Shown piece by piece: positions 5,688-7,449 of a stretch of DNA of 7,449 nucleotides (position 1 is the stretch's first letter; each line of letters opens with the position of its first letter). This DNA is from Bifidobacterium breve (GTDB lineage Bacteria; Actinomycetota; Actinomycetes; S36-B12): assembly GCA_945885645.1 (NCBI GenBank), contig CAMCYV010000072.1:1-7449 (forward strand), written 5' to 3'. The notes beneath the pieces were generated by a model, which saw only the letters and a list, made by a program, of their open reading frames with translations, was not told where the DNA came from and did no database searches. The translations under genes and the position numbers were made by a program.

Positions 5688-6481
5688 GCTTCGATCGGGT
5701 AAAACTTTTGAGCTCGGTCAGAGAGGGTTTCTTTACCCGCATCAACGACGAGCACAGCACCATTCATGAACTCAGACTCGTCGCTGGCCATGAAAAGTGC
5801 GGCATTGGCCATATCTTCGGGTTTTGGTGCCCGACCGCCAACATATTTTGAGGACAGCCGTTCATAGGCTCCTTCGAGATTGTCAGGGTCACCTGTCACA
5901 ACGCCAGCGGTGAGGGAAGACAGCGTGGCGCCCGGACACAGGGCGTTCACCCGGACCCGGTGGGGGGCGGCTTCTACCGCGACCGACTTCGTGAGTCCGA
6001 TTACCCCGTGCTTTGCCGTCGTGTACGCATGAGCCCCAAGACCGCCCTGGACACCGGCGGTGCTCGAGATATTAATGATTGATCCCGACCGCTGCTTCCG
6101 CATTATGGGGAATGCATGTTTGGTTCCTAGGAAAACACCCGTCTGCAGGATCGCAATTGTGCGCTCCCAATCAGCTAAGTCGGTTGACTCAATTGAGCCG
6201 GTGACACCAACGACACCGGCGTTGTTGATCATTACGTCAAGTGAACCAAAGTTCGTGATACAGGCGTTAATCGCAGAGACGATGTCGCTTTCACTTGTCA
6301 CTTCTGTTCGAATGAAGAGGACGGAGTCGCCCAGCTCAGCGACTAGTTTTTCTCCTGCCACGACATCAATGTCAGCAATGACGCATTGGGCGCCTTCGGC
6401 AACAAATCGCCGAACGATTCCTTCACCGATTCCACGCGCTCCTCCCGTAACGACTGCGGCCTTACCGGTGAGTCGATTCAT
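5684..6481 (-). CDS. Classical short-chain dehydrogenase/reductase with altered tetrad
   Basis: 265-residue cytoplasmic NAD(P)-dependent oxidoreductase. The glycine loop is TGGARGIG (12-19). Asp37 at the end of beta-2 (VIADID) predicts NAD(H) preference, in contrast to the other classical SDR in the window. NNAG lies at 86-89; Ser140, Tyr153 and Lys157 (ISS...YTTAK) form the catalytic triad, and CPG at 182-184 is the usual post-catalytic motif. The family's fourth catalytic residue, Asn of the NxxGVFLG segment, is replaced by Leu112 (the segment reads LQTGVFLG). The C-terminus NGAVLVVDAG is typical, with a 15-residue tail beyond it. It is last in a minus-strand operon. Its ATG overlaps the SnoaL-like stop by one base (TGATG) without a Shine-Dalgarno, so translation is probably coupled. 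Substrate unknown; a hydroxyl on a ring or terpenoid-like compound is plausible. Confidence 0.94.
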   Translation of the reverse strand: MNRLTGKAAVVTGGARGIGEGIVRRFVAEGAQCVIADIDVVAGEKLVAELGDSVLFIRTEVTSESDIVSAINACITNFGSLDVMINNAGVVGVTGSIESTDLADWERTIAILQTGVFLGTKHAFPIMRKQRSGSIINISSTAGVQGGLGAHAYTTAKHGVIGLTKSVAVEAAPHRVRVNALCPGATLSSLTAGVVTGDPDNLEGAYERLSSKYVGGRAPKPEDMANAALFMASDESEFMNGAVLVVDAGKETLSDRAQKFYPIEA

Positions 6482-6497
6482 CAGTGACCATCACTGA
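6481..6497. repeat. Inverted repeat at the SnoaL stop/SDR start junction
   Basis: TCAGTGA-CCA-TCACTGA has perfect 7-base arms and a 3-base loop. It covers the stop codon of the SnoaL-like gene (6483-6481) and abuts the SDR start codon (6481-6479). In the minus-strand mRNA it would fold just at the start codon, so a ribosome finishing the first gene would have to open it. This would favour coupled translation. Confidence 0.45.
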
Positions 6498-6957
6498 GGG
6501 TGAGACGTTGGAGCATGGTCAACGTTGACTCGTCGCGACCCACCGCACCAGCCGCAATAATCTGTCGGGTTTTCATCTTCCAACCCTCCGGACTTTTGTA
6601 CCAGGTGTCCACGTACCGCCCGTGCAACGTCCATTCCTTACCTTGTGGATCGCGATGCCAAGCCGTAACCACACTCTCCGTGTTTGCATTGTCTGTGCTG
6701 GTGAAAGTGATGGAGATATTTGTCACCACATGGGAGGTCTGCACATATCGCTGATAAGCGCTCTCCCAGGCCGCGCGCAATGCGTCATGCCCTTCAAGCC
6801 AAACACCCCCACTGAAGTTCACCCGGCAATCAGGATGGAACACGGTTAATTGTGTTTCAATGTCAGCCATGTCAGCTGCCTTGGCGTACCGGTACATCAG
6901 TTGCTCGATATCGAAGCGATCGGGGATTCGTAATCCGTCGAGGCGGGCACTGCTCAT
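6481..6957 (-). CDS. SnoaL-like NTF2-fold protein
   Basis: 158-residue single-domain protein of the NTF2-like superfamily, SnoaL type. The N-terminal helices contain DIEQLMYRYAKAADMADIE (16-34). FHPDCRVNF (40-48) is the family's first strand, and GHDALRAAWESAYQRY the following helix. The strands TSHVVTNISITF, ESVVTAWHRD, WTLHGRYVDTWYKSPEGWKMKTRQI complete the barrel. This H-x-G-R-Y-x-D-x-W pattern is characteristic of the group. Members include polyketide cyclases, dehydratases and isomerases; which one applies is unknown. AAGGA lies 3 bases before the ATG at 6957, and the preceding isomerase-like gene ends 30 bases upstream, indicating one operon. Its stop overlaps the start of the SDR. No signal peptide. 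The 22-residue tail after the last strand is polar and probably disordered or helical. Confidence 0.9.
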   Translation of the reverse strand: MSSARLDGLRIPDRFDIEQLMYRYAKAADMADIETQLTVFHPDCRVNFSGGVWLEGHDALRAAWESAYQRYVQTSHVVTNISITFTSTDNANTESVVTAWHRDPQGKEWTLHGRYVDTWYKSPEGWKMKTRQIIAAGAVGRDESTLTMLQRLTLSDGH

Positions 6958-6987
6958 ATTTCCTTCTTTCAGTGGTCGAGTCGATTT

Positions 6988-7449
6988 TTAGTCTGGGCGA
7001 GCGGCTGCGAGAACCGAGCCCAGGCCCTCGGCGATTTGGCGGGCTGTGAGAAATGGGTCTTGTGCCTTTAGTTCAGATGAAATAACCTCAATGGAGAAAG
7101 TGGAGTCTGCACGGTGCGCATTTCGTTCTCTGAAAAGTCCGACAAGGTCAAACTCCCCCAGTCCTGGGATTCTTCGATTGCGCAAACAATCCTCGCGAAG
7201 ATCCTCGGGGTATTCGCACACTAGTGTTCCGTCGTTGATCTGTAGTGTTGAAATATATGGCCACAGGTCATCGAGGTGGGATAATGGCAGGTTATTGCGA
7301 TACAGGTGCCAGATATCCAGACACATCGAGAGATTGGGCCGATCTGCTAAACGGATTATCGATGCAGCGTCTGCAGGGGTTTTCATATTTGTGAATGGCA
7401 ATGGTTCCAGAACAACATCGACATTCCACTGCGCGAATCGGTCAGCTAC
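6988..7449 (-). CDS. TIM-barrel sugar-phosphate isomerase/epimerase-like enzyme (N-terminus outside window)
   Basis: The C-terminal 153 residues of a xylose-isomerase-like TIM barrel, usually 260-290 residues long; the frame stays open to the last base. Putative metal ligands in the visible part are Glu15 (VVLEPLPF), Asp45 with His48 (CLDIWHLYR), Gln70 (LQIND) and Glu121 (FSIEVIS). RRIPGLGEFDLVGLF (92-106) is the conserved PGxGxxD loop. In hydroxypyruvate isomerases and IolI-type epimerases the third ligand is usually His. Gln here recalls bacterial 3-dehydroshikimate dehydratases such as QuiC1 and a group of actinobacterial paralogs. Either a 3-dehydroshikimate-dehydratase-like or a ketose-isomerase-like activity is possible. 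First visible gene of the operon with the SnoaL-like protein and the SDR. A TTG at 7401 is an internal leucine, not the start. Confidence 0.88.
   Translation of the reverse strand, partial: VADRFAQWNVDVVLEPLPFTNMKTPADAASIIRLADRPNLSMCLDIWHLYRNNLPLSHLDDLWPYISTLQINDGTLVCEYPEDLREDCLRNRRIPGLGEFDLVGLFRERNAHRADSTFSIEVISSELKAQDPFLTARQIAEGLGSVLAAARPD

Noticed and set aside
6060..6497. Plus-strand open frame of 145 codons opposite the SDR gene
   Set aside because: Antisense to an unmistakable SDR and without recognisable motifs; shadow frame.
1..7449. Mobile element, phage or CRISPR signals
   Set aside because: No transposase, integrase, terminal repeats, tRNA-edge or repeated spacer pattern found on reading both strands.

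Overview
This 7.4 kb window is densely coding, with ten protein genes, almost no spacer and no tRNA, rRNA, CRISPR or insertion sequence that I can see. GC content is in the mid-50s percent by eye. The short-chain dehydrogenases, SnoaL/NTF2-fold proteins, TetR regulator, ACAD10/LvaA-type phosphotransferase and CrtC-like protein are a mix typical of actinobacterial (also sphingomonad) accessory catabolic regions. The likely leaderless promoters in the middle favour an actinobacterium, probably a mid-GC aquatic or environmental lineage. Genus cannot be read from the sequence.

Layout, left to right. Block A (+, 1-1203): the 3' part of a classical SDR, then a small NTF2-like protein. Block B (-, 3975-1209, transcribed right to left): an extended SDR of the CSP41/NAD-epimerase type, then an APH-fold phosphotransferase, then a TetR regulator, joined by TGATG and ATGA overlaps. 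Block C (+, 4036-5663): a CrtC/AttH-like (probably DUF7064-type) protein, then a SnoaL_4-type protein, joined by a GTGA overlap. Block D (-, 7449-5684): the C-terminal half of a TIM-barrel sugar-phosphate isomerase/3-dehydroshikimate-dehydratase-like enzyme, then a SnoaL-like protein, then a classical SDR, the last two joined by TGATG. Blocks A/B and C/D end tail to tail; B and C diverge from one 60-bp intergenic region.

That 60-bp region is the most informative non-coding DNA. It holds a perfect TATAAT six bases before the ATG of block C, a TAnnnT box seven bases before the ATG of block B, and a small palindrome lying between both promoters. The TetR protein ending block B is the obvious candidate to act there.

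Together the genes look like part of a locus for breaking down or remodelling a hydroxylated, perhaps terpenoid, steroid, cyclic or aromatic, compound. The SDRs would interconvert alcohols and ketones. The NTF2-fold proteins would act as small dehydratases, isomerases or hydrolases, and the phosphotransferase would phosphorylate a hydroxyl group. The substrate is not identifiable from sequence. The repeated pairing of a larger enzyme with an NTF2-fold protein (three times in 7.4 kb), and the CrtC-like/SnoaL pair in particular, are the parts most likely to be undescribed.
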